Assembly: GCF_000003195.3 (NCBI RefSeq)
Contig: NC_012870.2
Location: 29,318,477 to 29,382,476 of the forward strand
DNA length: 64,000 bases
Source: Sorghum bicolor
Lineage: Eukaryota > Streptophyta > Magnoliopsida > Poales > Poaceae
Reading direction: 5' to 3'
Of this stretch, positions 40,580 to 49,770 are shown piece after piece (position 1 is the first letter of the stretch; each line of letters starts with the position of its first letter). The notes beneath the pieces are model-generated. The model was not told the origin of the DNA, did no database searches, and worked only from the letters and a program-made list of their open reading frames with translations. The translations under genes were made by a program, and so were the position numbers.

Positions 40580-41005
40580 TGTAAGGATCGGCGGCTCGCC
40601 GTCCTTGGAACTCAGCGCCGGCGACGCCCGGCCGCGCGGTGACCGCGCTCTAGAACGTGAAGACTAAGATAGATGCGAAAAAACACGAGAGTTTGTTTAG
40701 CTGCCAACGCGCAGCCTTGCCTGATGCATATCTTTGATATATATATGGCTCGTACAAGATCCCGCCACGATTTGTTGCTGCGAGATACGTCCTTATATTT
40801 GGAACGTCCTCGCGACAAGCACGGCGAACAAACTGTGGTGGACTGAGCTCTCCTGGTGCGGTCACGACGCAACGGTGTGCAAGTCTCCACCATTGCCCGC
40901 GATTCTACGCTAACATAAACATGTTCATGCACCTAAGCAACAAGCTAATGCAACTAAAACATGGATACATGCATTGACACGATTACAATAGGTCATGCTC
41001 TAACA
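40580..41005 (-). repeat. 3' LTR of the copia element
   Basis: 426 bp, the same length as the copy at 45298-45723. Confidence 0.95.
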
Positions 41006-41014
41006 ATCCACCCC

Positions 41015-43138
41015 CTAATCGTGACCAATGCTGATAACACCCAGCTTCTGACGCATTTCGATGAACTTGACCCTGCCCAGCGGCTTCGTCAGAACATCTG
41101 CCAACTGTCTATCTGTGCTGACATGTTGAACCTCTGCAATGCCTTCACTGACACACTCTCTGATATAATGATAACGTGTGTCGATATGTTTGCTTCTTTC
41201 ATGATAAACCGGGTTCTTGCTTAACTCAATTGCAGACTTGCTGTCCATCAAGAGCTTAAACTTCTAAACTTGTTCACCTGTCAGGTCAGCTATGAGTCTT
41301 GACAGCCAAACACCTTGGCAGGCTGCTGGTGCTGCTGCTATGTATTCGGCTTCACAACTTGACAGTGAAACAACCCTTTGCTTCTGTGATGACCACGTCA
41401 CCACATTATCATTCAGGAAGAACAAAATCCCTGTGGTGCTTTTCCTCTTCTCCATATCTCCTGCGTGGTCACTATCAGAGTAACCTAAGAGCTTTATTTC
41501 TGAAACAGATTTTTTCTCAAACTTGCAGCCATAGTCAGGAGTGCCAGCAACATATCTCACAATTCTCTTAACTGCTGCCCAATGTTCAGAGGTAGGAGAC
41601 TCCATGAATCTACTCACCATCCCAACAGCAAATGCTATGTCAGGTCTGGTATTTACCAGATATCTCAAACTTCCAACTATACTCCTGTACTTGGTCACAT
41701 CCCTTGCTAGATCAGGCTTCCCAGGAAGTAGCTTGCAATTCTGCTCCATTGGAGTATCAACAGAGTTGCAGCCTGTCATTCCACACTGTTCAATAATCTT
41801 GATGGCATAGGCTCTCTGACAGATCGAAATCTGCCCAGGACTTTGTTTTACTTCCATCCCCAAGTAGTAACTTAACATGCCGAGATCACTCATACTAAAT
41901 GTCTTGCTCATCTGAGACTTGAATTCAGCAATATTGTTCCTGTCAGGCCCACATATAATGAGGTCATCCACATATACTCCAAGCAGCAACAGAGAACTGC
42001 CACAACCCTTCTTGTATACTGCATGTTCTTCCTCACTCCTGACAAAACCCAACTTCTGCAATTCAGAGTCCAACTTGGCATTCCAGGCTCTGGGTGCCTG
42101 TTTTAGCCCATAAAGAGCCTTTTTCAACCTTAGCACCTTTCCTGGATACTTTGGGTTCAGAAAACCTGGAGGCTGGTGGACATACACTTCCTCTGACAGC
42201 ACACCATTCAAAAATGCAGATTTCACATCCATATGATGCACTTCCCAACTGCCTTGTGTTGCCAGAGCCAAGATCAGTCTTACTGTCTCCAGTCTTGCAA
42301 CTGGAGCAAAAACCTCTTCATAGTCCACCCCCTGTTTCTGAGCATACCCCTTTGCCACCAATCTTGCTTTGTGTTTTAGAATAGTTCCCTCAGGATCCCT
42401 CTTTACTTTGTACACCCATTTCAGCCCAATTGCTCTCTGCCCCTTTGGGAGATCAGCATAGCACCATGTATCATTCTCCTGAATTGACTTGAGTTCAGAC
42501 TTCATTACATCAACCCAGCAATCTTCCTCTAAAGCATCATCCACACCCATAGGTTCATCTGCAGCCAGCAGACACAAGCCACTATACTCATAGTCATGTA
42601 GAACCTCAGTGTGATCAAACAGATCGTCCAGAGTCCTGTACCTTGGTACTCTCTGTCCTGAGCTATCTGGATCTTGACTAGGTGGCGTTGCAAAATTGTG
42701 ATGTGGACCTTGCACTGAGCCTGGAGTGTGTGGTGGTGTTGCGTCAAGAGGAGCCACAACACCCTGCTGGTCAGTAGAAACTTCACCACCTGAATCTGCT
42801 GCATTCTGTTCACCTGCTGTGCCTGCAACGTCTGTTGTCGGAAAATCGTCAGACTCATAATGCACCACAAAGCTGTCAGGTGAATGCTTTCCTGAAACAT
42901 CTCCTGTCCTGGTCCAATTCCAGGGCTGCCCTTCATCAAAAATAACATCTCTACTAATCACCAAACGATGAGTAGCAGGATCGAAGAACCTGTAGCCCTT
43001 TGTGCCTGACTCATAGCCAATAAACACCATTTTGGATGATCTGTCTGCCAATTTCTTCAGACCAGGACCAACATGTTCACATAAGCCACACAGCCAAAAA
43101 TCTTCAAGTGGCTCACTTTCGGTTTCTTGCCATGCCAA
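41015..43138 (-). pseudogene. Copia reverse transcriptase and RNase H
   Basis: The frame starts at the integrase/RT linker ('GPGLKKLADRSSKMVFIGYE') and shows reverse transcriptase motifs 'WKYKVKRD'-like text, 'AFLNGVLSEEVYVHQPPGF' and the catalytic 'YVDDLIICG'. RNase H follows ('GYSDSDHAGD', 'KSTTG', 'SLSSCEAEYIAA'). A TAG at 41264-41266 interrupts RNase H. The rest, 'DSKSAIELSKNPVYHERSKH' to 'DVLTKPL', continues in the same frame to a stop at 41015. The junction with the integrase frame near 43070-43100 is a single-base frame break. Confidence 0.88.
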
Positions 43139-43664
43139 ACTTCAAAGGGAGTCATATTGTCCAGAGCCTTGGTAGGTGATCTGTTTAACAGATAGACTGC
43201 AGTTGCAACTGCCTCACCCCAGAACTCAGGTGGTACCTGCATTGTTTTCAACAGACACCTAGCCATCTCCACCACTGACTGATTCCTCCTCTCCACCACG
43301 CCATTTTGCTGTGGAGTGTAAGGAGTAGTGGTATAATGCTTGATTCCTCCCTCTGTGCAGAAAATGGAGAACAGATGAGAAGTAAATTCCCCCCCTCTAT
43401 CTGTTCTCAAAGCCTTCAACTTCCCACCAGATTCAGATTCAGCTCTCAACTTTATCCTTTTGAAGCATTCGAGAGCTTGATCTTTGGTCTTGAGCAACTC
43501 CAACCACATATACCTGCTATGGTCATCTACCACCAACAGGAAGTAGGAGGCACCACCAAGTGTTTTAGGTGTGATTTGCCCACATAAATCTGCATGGACC
43601 AGTTCTAGCAAATTTCCTGCTCTAAAGCTTGACACTTTTGGGAAAGGTTTTCTGTGTTGTTTGC
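43057..43664 (-). pseudogene. Copia integrase region
   Basis: The integrase core is visible: 'ELVHADLCGQI' (first D), 'VVDDHSRYMW', 'LRTDRGGEFTSHLF' (second D), 'YTPQQNGVVERRN' (E) and 'WGEAVATAVYLLNRSPTKAL'. The frame breaks on the upstream side at an A5 run (T5 at 43697-43701 on the plus strand) and on the downstream side near 43080. Both breaks fit single-base losses. The fragment is otherwise well conserved. Confidence 0.88.
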
Positions 43665-45188
43665 CTAAAGCACAACTATCACAAACTTGCTCCAGCTTTT
43701 TACCACTGGCATTCCTTCAACCATCTGTCTCCCCCCCAGCTCACTGAGACTTTTAAAGTTTAAGTGACCATATCTAGCATGCCACTGCCAATCTTTGTCA
43801 AAGGTGTTTGCTAGTAGACAAATTGGTAAAGTAAGACCAAGCTTTACTGTATACAATCTATTTGCAGTCCTTGGAGCAGCTATCAACAGTGACTTGTCTT
43901 GATCATAAACACACAGTTTCCCATCTCCCAATGTGCACTTCAAACCATTTTCTTCTAATTGACCCAAACTGACTATATTACTCTTTAGCTTAGGAATATA
44001 GTAAACATTAGTCAGTACCTTATGCTGATTCTGACGACCTTGCATCACCACCGAGCAAATGCCTTCAATCTCGACACGAGATCCATCTCCAAAACGCACC
44101 GTTCCAATGACTCCTTCATTCAGGTTTGTCAGGGCTGATCTGGTACCTGTCATATGGTTGCTAGCACCAGTATCAAGCACCCAAACACCCGCAGGGACAT
44201 CCACCGGCACCGTCTTCTCAGTCATATGCACCACCTGCCCTGGCTCGTGCAACAATTCGCACGTGGCCAGCAGGAGTGCCCCGGACTGATCACTAACAGC
44301 GACATTCGCCTCCGGCTGTGCAGGTTCTTTCTTCTCCTTCTTTGGGCGTTTACAATCCTCTGCCCAATGCCCATAGATGCCGCAGTTGCGACACCTGCCT
44401 TTCCTCCTTGGCGTCCCCATAGACGTCAGCTTGACTTGGCCCGGTGCACCACCATCCTGACGCGCCGCTGCCTTGCCCTTTGAGGAACCACCGCCACCGC
44501 CGCTCCCTCCAGCCTTGTTGCCGGAGTGAAACCGGTGCTTGTGCTTCTCCAGCCAAACGTCCTCGGCCAGCATTAACCGCCCCATCTTGTTAGTGACTTG
44601 CTCGGAGTTGTCGTCAAGACGCTCCTCCGCCGCCCGGAGCCAGCCGACCAGTTCTTCCACTGTTAACTTCTTGAGGTCCACAAACATCTCTAAAGACACC
44701 ACGATTTGCGTGAACCGAGATGGCACCACGCGAAGGAACTTCTTGACGACGCGTTCATCACTGATCGTCTCTCCCAGGGTTTTTAGGTTTCCGACGAGAT
44801 TGATTATTCTCATACCGAAATCGTCAACGGATTCCCCTTCCTTGAACTGGATGTTTTCAAACTCCTTCAAGATCCTCTGAGCATTCACCTCCTTCACACG
44901 ATCCGCCCCAACACGCATCAACTTCACCGCCTCCCATGCGTCCTTCACAGTTTTCTTGCCCCCCAGCGTCTGCCACATCTCCTTCGGAACTGAGCGCAGG
45001 AGCGCGCTCATGGCCTGCCGATCTTGTGCGCGCTTCGGTTTGTCACCGGGTTCGATCACCTCCCAGATCTCAAGCGCCTCATAATTACACTGCATCAGCA
45101 TAGACCACTCCGTGTAGTTGTCGCTGGTGAGCATCGGCCACATCAAGGAGCTCTCCTTCACGGTGGACTTGGTCGATGGCTCGCCCAT
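43665..45188 (-). CDS. Copia Gag and protease
   Basis: The start is chosen at ATG 45188 (MGEPSTKST); the open frame reaches further upstream to 45263 but would begin near the primer-binding site. Order: Gag ('WPMLTSDNYTEWSMLMQ', a UBN2-type region), the CCHC zinc knuckle CRNCGIYGHWAEDC, the aspartic protease 'WVLDTGASNHMTG', then the pre-integrase zinc region 'WHARYGHLNFKSL'. The frame ends after 'MPVVKS' because of the base loss at 43697-43701. Confidence 0.9.
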   Translation of the reverse strand: MGEPSTKSTVKESSLMWPMLTSDNYTEWSMLMQCNYEALEIWEVIEPGDKPKRAQDRQAMSALLRSVPKEMWQTLGGKKTVKDAWEAVKLMRVGADRVKEVNAQRILKEFENIQFKEGESVDDFGMRIINLVGNLKTLGETISDERVVKKFLRVVPSRFTQIVVSLEMFVDLKKLTVEELVGWLRAAEERLDDNSEQVTNKMGRLMLAEDVWLEKHKHRFHSGNKAGGSGGGGGSSKGKAAARQDGGAPGQVKLTSMGTPRRKGRCRNCGIYGHWAEDCKRPKKEKKEPAQPEANVAVSDQSGALLLATCELLHEPGQVVHMTEKTVPVDVPAGVWVLDTGASNHMTGTRSALTNLNEGVIGTVRFGDGSRVEIEGICSVVMQGRQNQHKVLTNVYYIPKLKSNIVSLGQLEENGLKCTLGDGKLCVYDQDKSLLIAAPRTANRLYTVKLGLTLPICLLANTFDKDWQWHARYGHLNFKSLSELGGRQMVEGMPVVKSWSKFVIVVL

Positions 45189-45297
45189 GGTGTCCGTAGA
45201 TGAATTACGGCGCAGCTGGTGTTCTTCCTCTTCGCTGTTTCTCTCGGTGGACCACTGGATCAACTTGATCTCTCACCTTACGGCTCTGATACCAGAA

Positions 45298-45723
45298 TGT
45301 AAGGATCGGCGGCTCGCCGTCCTTGGAACTCAGCGCCGGCGACGCCCGGCGGCGCGGTGACCGCGCTCTAGAACGTGAAGACTAAGATAGATGCGAAAAA
45401 ACACGAGAGTTTGTTTAGCTGCCAACGCGCAGCCTTGCCTGATGCATATCTTTGATATATATATGGCTCGTACAAGATCCCGCCATGATTTGTTGCTGCG
45501 AGATACGTCCTTATATTTGGAAGGTCCTCGCGACAAGCACGGCGAACAAACCGTGGCGGACTGAGCTCTCCTGGTGCGGTCATGACGCAACGGTGTGCAA
45601 GTCTCCACCTTTGCCCGCGATTCTACGCTAACATAAACATATTCATGCACCTAAGCAACAAGCTAATGCAACTAAAACATGGATACATGCATTGACACGA
45701 TTACAATAGGTCATGCTCTAACA
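45298..45723 (-). repeat. 5' LTR of the copia element
   Basis: 426 bp; eight substitutions and no indel against 40580-41005. Confidence 0.95.
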
Positions 45724-46081
45724 GAGTGGTGAAACATCCATAGAAGATCTGAACCAGGCTGCCTCAGTGTGTGCTCGTGGGGTAGTATCAGATAGAGACT
45801 GGAAAGATTCAAAACTGGATGACTGAGAAATATAGGGTGCAACCATTGACTGGCTATCATGGTTAGACACAGAATCAAGTGGACTAGCAGAGTAGCCTGA
45901 ATATGGTGCCTCGATAACACCAGCTCTTGGGTGCAAACTAGCAGACTGATGTATGTCATTACACAAGGGTATAGAGTCAAAGGATTTGGGAGAATAGGCT
46001 TTGGGAATATACAGTGGTCAAAGGATTTGGCAGAATAGGCAAAGAGGATGACATTGCTCCCAAAACTTTGCTCTTTTGAGA
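45724..46081 (-). pseudogene. Exon of a serine-rich host gene, interrupted by the copia element
   Basis: An exon-like frame begins at 46081 after a good acceptor ('aatctgatgcag') and encodes serine-rich sequence including 'NDIHQSASLHPRAGVIEAP', 'YSASPLDSVSNHDSQS' and 'SSFESFQSLSDTTPR'. It runs into the copia insertion at 45728. A local duplication ('gcctattct(g/c)ccaaatcctt', twice, 45983-46048) lies near its start. The frame resumes across the insertion at 40579. I cannot name the family. The gene reads away from the ORC3-like gene at 46757, so the two may share a divergent promoter region. Confidence 0.55.
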
Positions 46082-46099
46082 CTGCATCAGATTAAAAGT

Positions 46100-46756
46100 T
46101 ATTCTCACGGGCAGCGGCCTCAGCTACTCCAAGTTCTCACGCCAGCTAGTCACCTGCAGCAAGAACCAGCTGGCTCGTAGATCTACGAAAACCCTAGCGA
46201 ATCCAAAAACTACTGCAACGAAGGAGATGAGGTGCCCTAACCTTCGAGACGGATGACAATAGCGGTAGAGGTGAAGATGGCGACGATGAACGAGGAACGA
46301 GATGGCGACCAAGACGGCGGCGGTGGAGGAGCGCCCGAGCGTGACCCCTGCGTCGACGTCGCAAGCATAAGAGAGACCAGTGAGGTGGAGGGTTATCGCG
46401 GCAATGCACGGATGCCGGGGCGAGGGCGGTCGGATGCTGTGGCGGCGGCGGCGTGAGCGGAGGAAGAAGCCTCGCGAGCGGAGATGAGCGCTCGGCAAAC
46501 CCTCCTAGCCGAATGGGTCGCGTATTTCTTCCTCTTGGAAATTGTTGGGAAGTGGGCTACAATTCTCGTCTTGGTGGGGTGACAAAGGGTGCACAATTTT
46601 GGCTCAGGAAAGGCTGGCACGAGGGAGGTTGGCCCAGGAAAAAGGCCGGGATCCCCCGAGAAAGTGGGCTGCCAAAGGAGGCCTAATAGGGTTGCTCACT
46701 CCCCCAAGTCCCGCAACCCCAAGCTATCCTCCCAGCACCACCACGAGGCACCAGCC
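46100..46756. other. GC-rich region between two divergent host gene remnants
   Basis: Contains several GC-rich frames on both strands (for example plus 46253-46456, minus 46124-46498), none with a recognised domain. It probably held the 5' exons of the minus-strand gene and the shared promoter. Confidence 0.35.
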
Positions 46757-47651
46757 ATGGCTGTGCCCCCCCGGCGACACTTTGCTCACCACAGCTAGCA
46801 ATATCTAGGTCCACGGTTGCTCTCGGTTTGCGCTGCTACTCCCCTTCATGGCTGGCAGCTAAATTTGATGCTTAGTCTAGTCATTTCTTTCTTTCTTTCT
46901 TCTCGCAGCCATTCTTCATCCTCCACAAGGCGGTGGTGACCGCCGCTTCATCGGCGCCATCCTCCCAGACTCGACGGTGGATCGATGCCTCACAGGCATC
47001 TTCCCAAACCCTCAAGTTGGTGAAGAGGTCCCATGATGTTGCTGATGAGGATGAGGAAGATTCGGAGCTTTATGAGCAGCTGCGCCTCGAGGCATTCCAT
47101 CGTACCTGGTCCAAGATCCAGTCCACCATCGATGTATGCTCGTCTCGCCTCTCATTGGTTCTATATTCTGATGAATTAAATTGTTTTCTATGGATTGACA
47201 CCAGGAGGTCCTCAGGGGCATCAACCTGGAGCTGTTCGACTTGCTGCAGTGGGTGCAGGAATCATTTTCTGTGGTCGGCGCCATCGCTAAGCCTTGCCAC
47301 ACTGAAGTCTAGCAGCCATACCCTCTCCTAATCGATGTGATCTGCAGAAGGATACCAACGGCATTTGTTCTCACCAGTGAGTGCTCTATGTCAAATGTGT
47401 CCCAAGTCGGCAATGTGAACAACTACATTATTCATGGGCTGCTTTGTTCGTTTGGCTGATAAGCCATCGCAGAAAATACTGTTAGTTGATTTATTGTAAG
47501 AGAAAAACACTACTGAATGGCTGCATGCAGAGTTATTACAACATTTCAGGACCTAGCGGAGCATCTCATGTCCTGTGGATGTCACCTGGCCAAGCTGTCA
47601 GCAGCTGAATTGTCAGTGAAAAATGGAGTTGGCGGTTGCTTTAGGAGCCTG
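46757..47651 (+). pseudogene. ORC3: Origin recognition complex subunit 3 (ORC3), 5' part, interrupted by a LINE
   Basis: I read exons at 46757-46808, 46909-47133, 47205-about 47382 and about 47532-47651, joined by GT-AG introns. Recognisable ORC3 text: 'PFFILHKAVVTAASSAPSSQ', 'LYEQLRLEAFHRTWSKIQST', 'EVLRGINLELFDLLQWVQES', 'PYPLLIDVICRRIPTAFVLT', and 'TTFQDLAEHLMSCGCHLAKL' with 'SVKNGVGGCFRSL'. ORC3 is a nuclear replication-origin licensing subunit. Defects: a frame change after the ATG in a C-run, TAG at 46806-46808 where family members have Gln, TAG at 47310-47312, and truncation by the LINE poly(A) end at 47652. About the first quarter of the protein remains. The rest of the gene, if still present, would lie beyond the LINE and outside the window. 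Confidence 0.82.
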
Positions 47652-47955
47652 TTTTTTTAGTTCACAACACTTTATAAACCAAGAGCTCCAGAGAAATCGT
47701 CGAAGACCATATCGTTTACAAAGCTTGGTGCCTGGCACCAGAACGCTTGCCCTCCATTAGGAAAAGCAGCGACACCATGGTTGGCCATAGAATCAGCAAC
47801 CCTATTATATTCTCTAGGACAAATTGAGACACTATGGGCGCGTTTGTGACCCTGGTCATGACCAGCCTGGCCAGCCTGATAGGGCCACGCCTTTCTAGAC
47901 CAATCCTAGTTGGTGCAAGGCCTCTTGTTTGCGTCCTTGTATGAAACGAGCCAGG

Positions 47956-49610
47956 TGTTGATGGTCCTTAAGTATCAAATTTAATTATCAAATAAATAAA
48001 GAAAAAGATCCAAATGAAATCAAGATCCAGACTTAGGGTTTTATCTGACAGAATTCCACGAGTTTTGGTGTTTGTCTATTTCTGCAGGGAGTTATCAGGA
48101 AATATGGAAGAAAGACCCACACGTCGGGATTACGTAAAGATATTAACGTGCCGCGCAATTATCTTACATCTAGAAGACTCCATAAGCCACGAGACCGAAG
48201 CGGAGGTGAAACGGGGCCTGACTCTGGGCGCCCGCCCAGTTGGTCAGGGCGCCCGCCCTGCCCCTGAGTCCAATCATGACTCTGCTTTGCGGGAGATCTC
48301 CACCGACCTAAAGGATGAATCTAAACCATACAATCTATGTCGGTTTGATCCAATGGCCCATATTCACTTGAAGGGACTATAAAACCAGATCCCCTGGCCC
48401 CTGGAGGAGAGAGCCTCTCAACCCTAATTCATTGTTCCATCAAGGGAGAAGAAGCCTCTGATCAAGATTAGAGCCACCACATCAATTAGATATCTAGATT
48501 AGCATAGCTACATAGGATTAGAACTAGAAGGAGTCAATCTTCGATTGGTTTCCAGATCTGTGAGGAGGATTCTTGGTAATTCTCTAATTGTGCTTCTAAT
48601 TGCTTTCTAATTATCTTTGTTCTTCAATATTATGAATATGACTTTGTTCTACTTCAATATATTGTTTATGACTTTGCTCTACTTGCTTATATTCAAGATT
48701 ATATTGTTCTTAGTTTATCATAGTTATGTACTTAGCTTAGTTAGATTCGATCTATATACATGCTTAGGATCGTATAGCGTTTATCCATCGGATCCATGGG
48801 TAAATGATAGATATTGTGTAGGCGTGGTGCTTATACCGTATTTATCTGCGATTGTACCCAATATGCCAGATCGTGGGGTGGTTCGTGATAGTGACAGCTT
48901 CATTGATTCTTATATAGTCCCCCTCTCGTGTATTGGGCTGGCAGAGCAACATTATTACAGGGGAGTGATTGCTATGTTTCTCATATTCCTTGCTAATATC
49001 ACTATGCATGGGCGTAGTCTTGTCTCACAATGATTGCTAAGTATGCTTGCACTAACTATGATAATGCTAGACTATATAGTTAAGAATAACTTAGGGAATA
49101 TTCTTGTAGTTCGTTCTAATACCATGCTAATGACTTTCTAGAGTATCTAATTGAGGTGCTTATCATATTTAATATGTGGCTAGATCAGACTAGTTATCCT
49201 TGTCACTATTATCATTTCATATATCTTTTATGTGACACTTATCCCTGTATGAAGAGTTAGATATAATGTTCTCAATTATACATGCAATGATAGATGCTCA
49301 ATCTCATATTCTATTCTGTAATCAATATTGATGATTGCTAATCCCTTCCCAGTGGTAAAAATATAAATAACGATACCTAGAATACTTCCCGGTTAAAATA
49401 CTGTATCGGTATTAATCTGTGCGCTTGCAGATCCCATTCATTATTTATTTAGAAGAGCAATTGCATATTTCAATACCGCGTCTCTTATATCATGCTGGGG
49501 ATGACAACTTGGCTTAAGTGGTGTGAGGGATAGGTTTGGTATTTTTGGCACCATTACTAGATTTAGAGAACTTAGTCTACTTTTGGTAATGATGTTAAGA
49601 ATACCCAACA
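47956..49610 (+). repeat. 5' LTR (1,655 bp) of the gag-protease element
   Basis: Identical in length to 54382-56036. Contains a TATA box ('gactataaaacc') near 48377-48388 and the motif 'gggcgcccgccc' upstream of it. Open frames inside (48014-48382, 48617-49033) recur in the other LTR and have no recognised product. Confidence 0.95.
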
Positions 49611-49618
49611 AGCATTTT

Positions 49619-49636
49619 TGGCGCCGTTGCCGGGGA
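49619..49636 (+). other. Primer-binding site, tRNA-Asp
   Basis: 18 bases complementary to the 3' end of plant tRNA-Asp including CCA, 8 bases after the LTR end. Confidence 0.9.
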
Positions 49637-49770
49637 AGGTTGATTACTAATCAGGAATGGAATAAAAGATTTTGAGTTATCATTCGCATCACTAATATGA
49701 TTGAGCTTATCTATTCTCTCATACAGTTTTACCCTGATATTTTTCTATTTTATCTTATGCACGGGAATGT

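Larger units (their letters stand above)
40580..45723 (-). mobile_element. Complete Ty1/copia LTR retrotransposon (5,144 bp)
   Basis: 426-bp LTRs at 40580-41005 (3' LTR) and 45298-45723 (5' LTR), with TG..CA ends. The 5-bp target duplication GAGTG occurs at 40575-40579 and 45724-45728. The primer-binding site at 45283-45294 is a 12-base match to initiator tRNA-Met (TGGTATCAGAGC on the minus strand), and a polypurine tract lies at 41006-41020. Gene order gag, protease, integrase, reverse transcriptase, RNase H is copia-type; size and short LTRs resemble the Ale/Retrofit lineage. I count 8 LTR differences (about 1.9%). It carries two frame breaks and one nonsense codon. It splits a host gene. 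Confidence 0.95.

Noticed and set aside
48014..49033. Frames of 122 and 138 codons repeated near 54491 and 55043
   Set aside because: They lie within the two LTRs and are duplicates for that reason; no recognisable product, and they span the U3/R promoter region.
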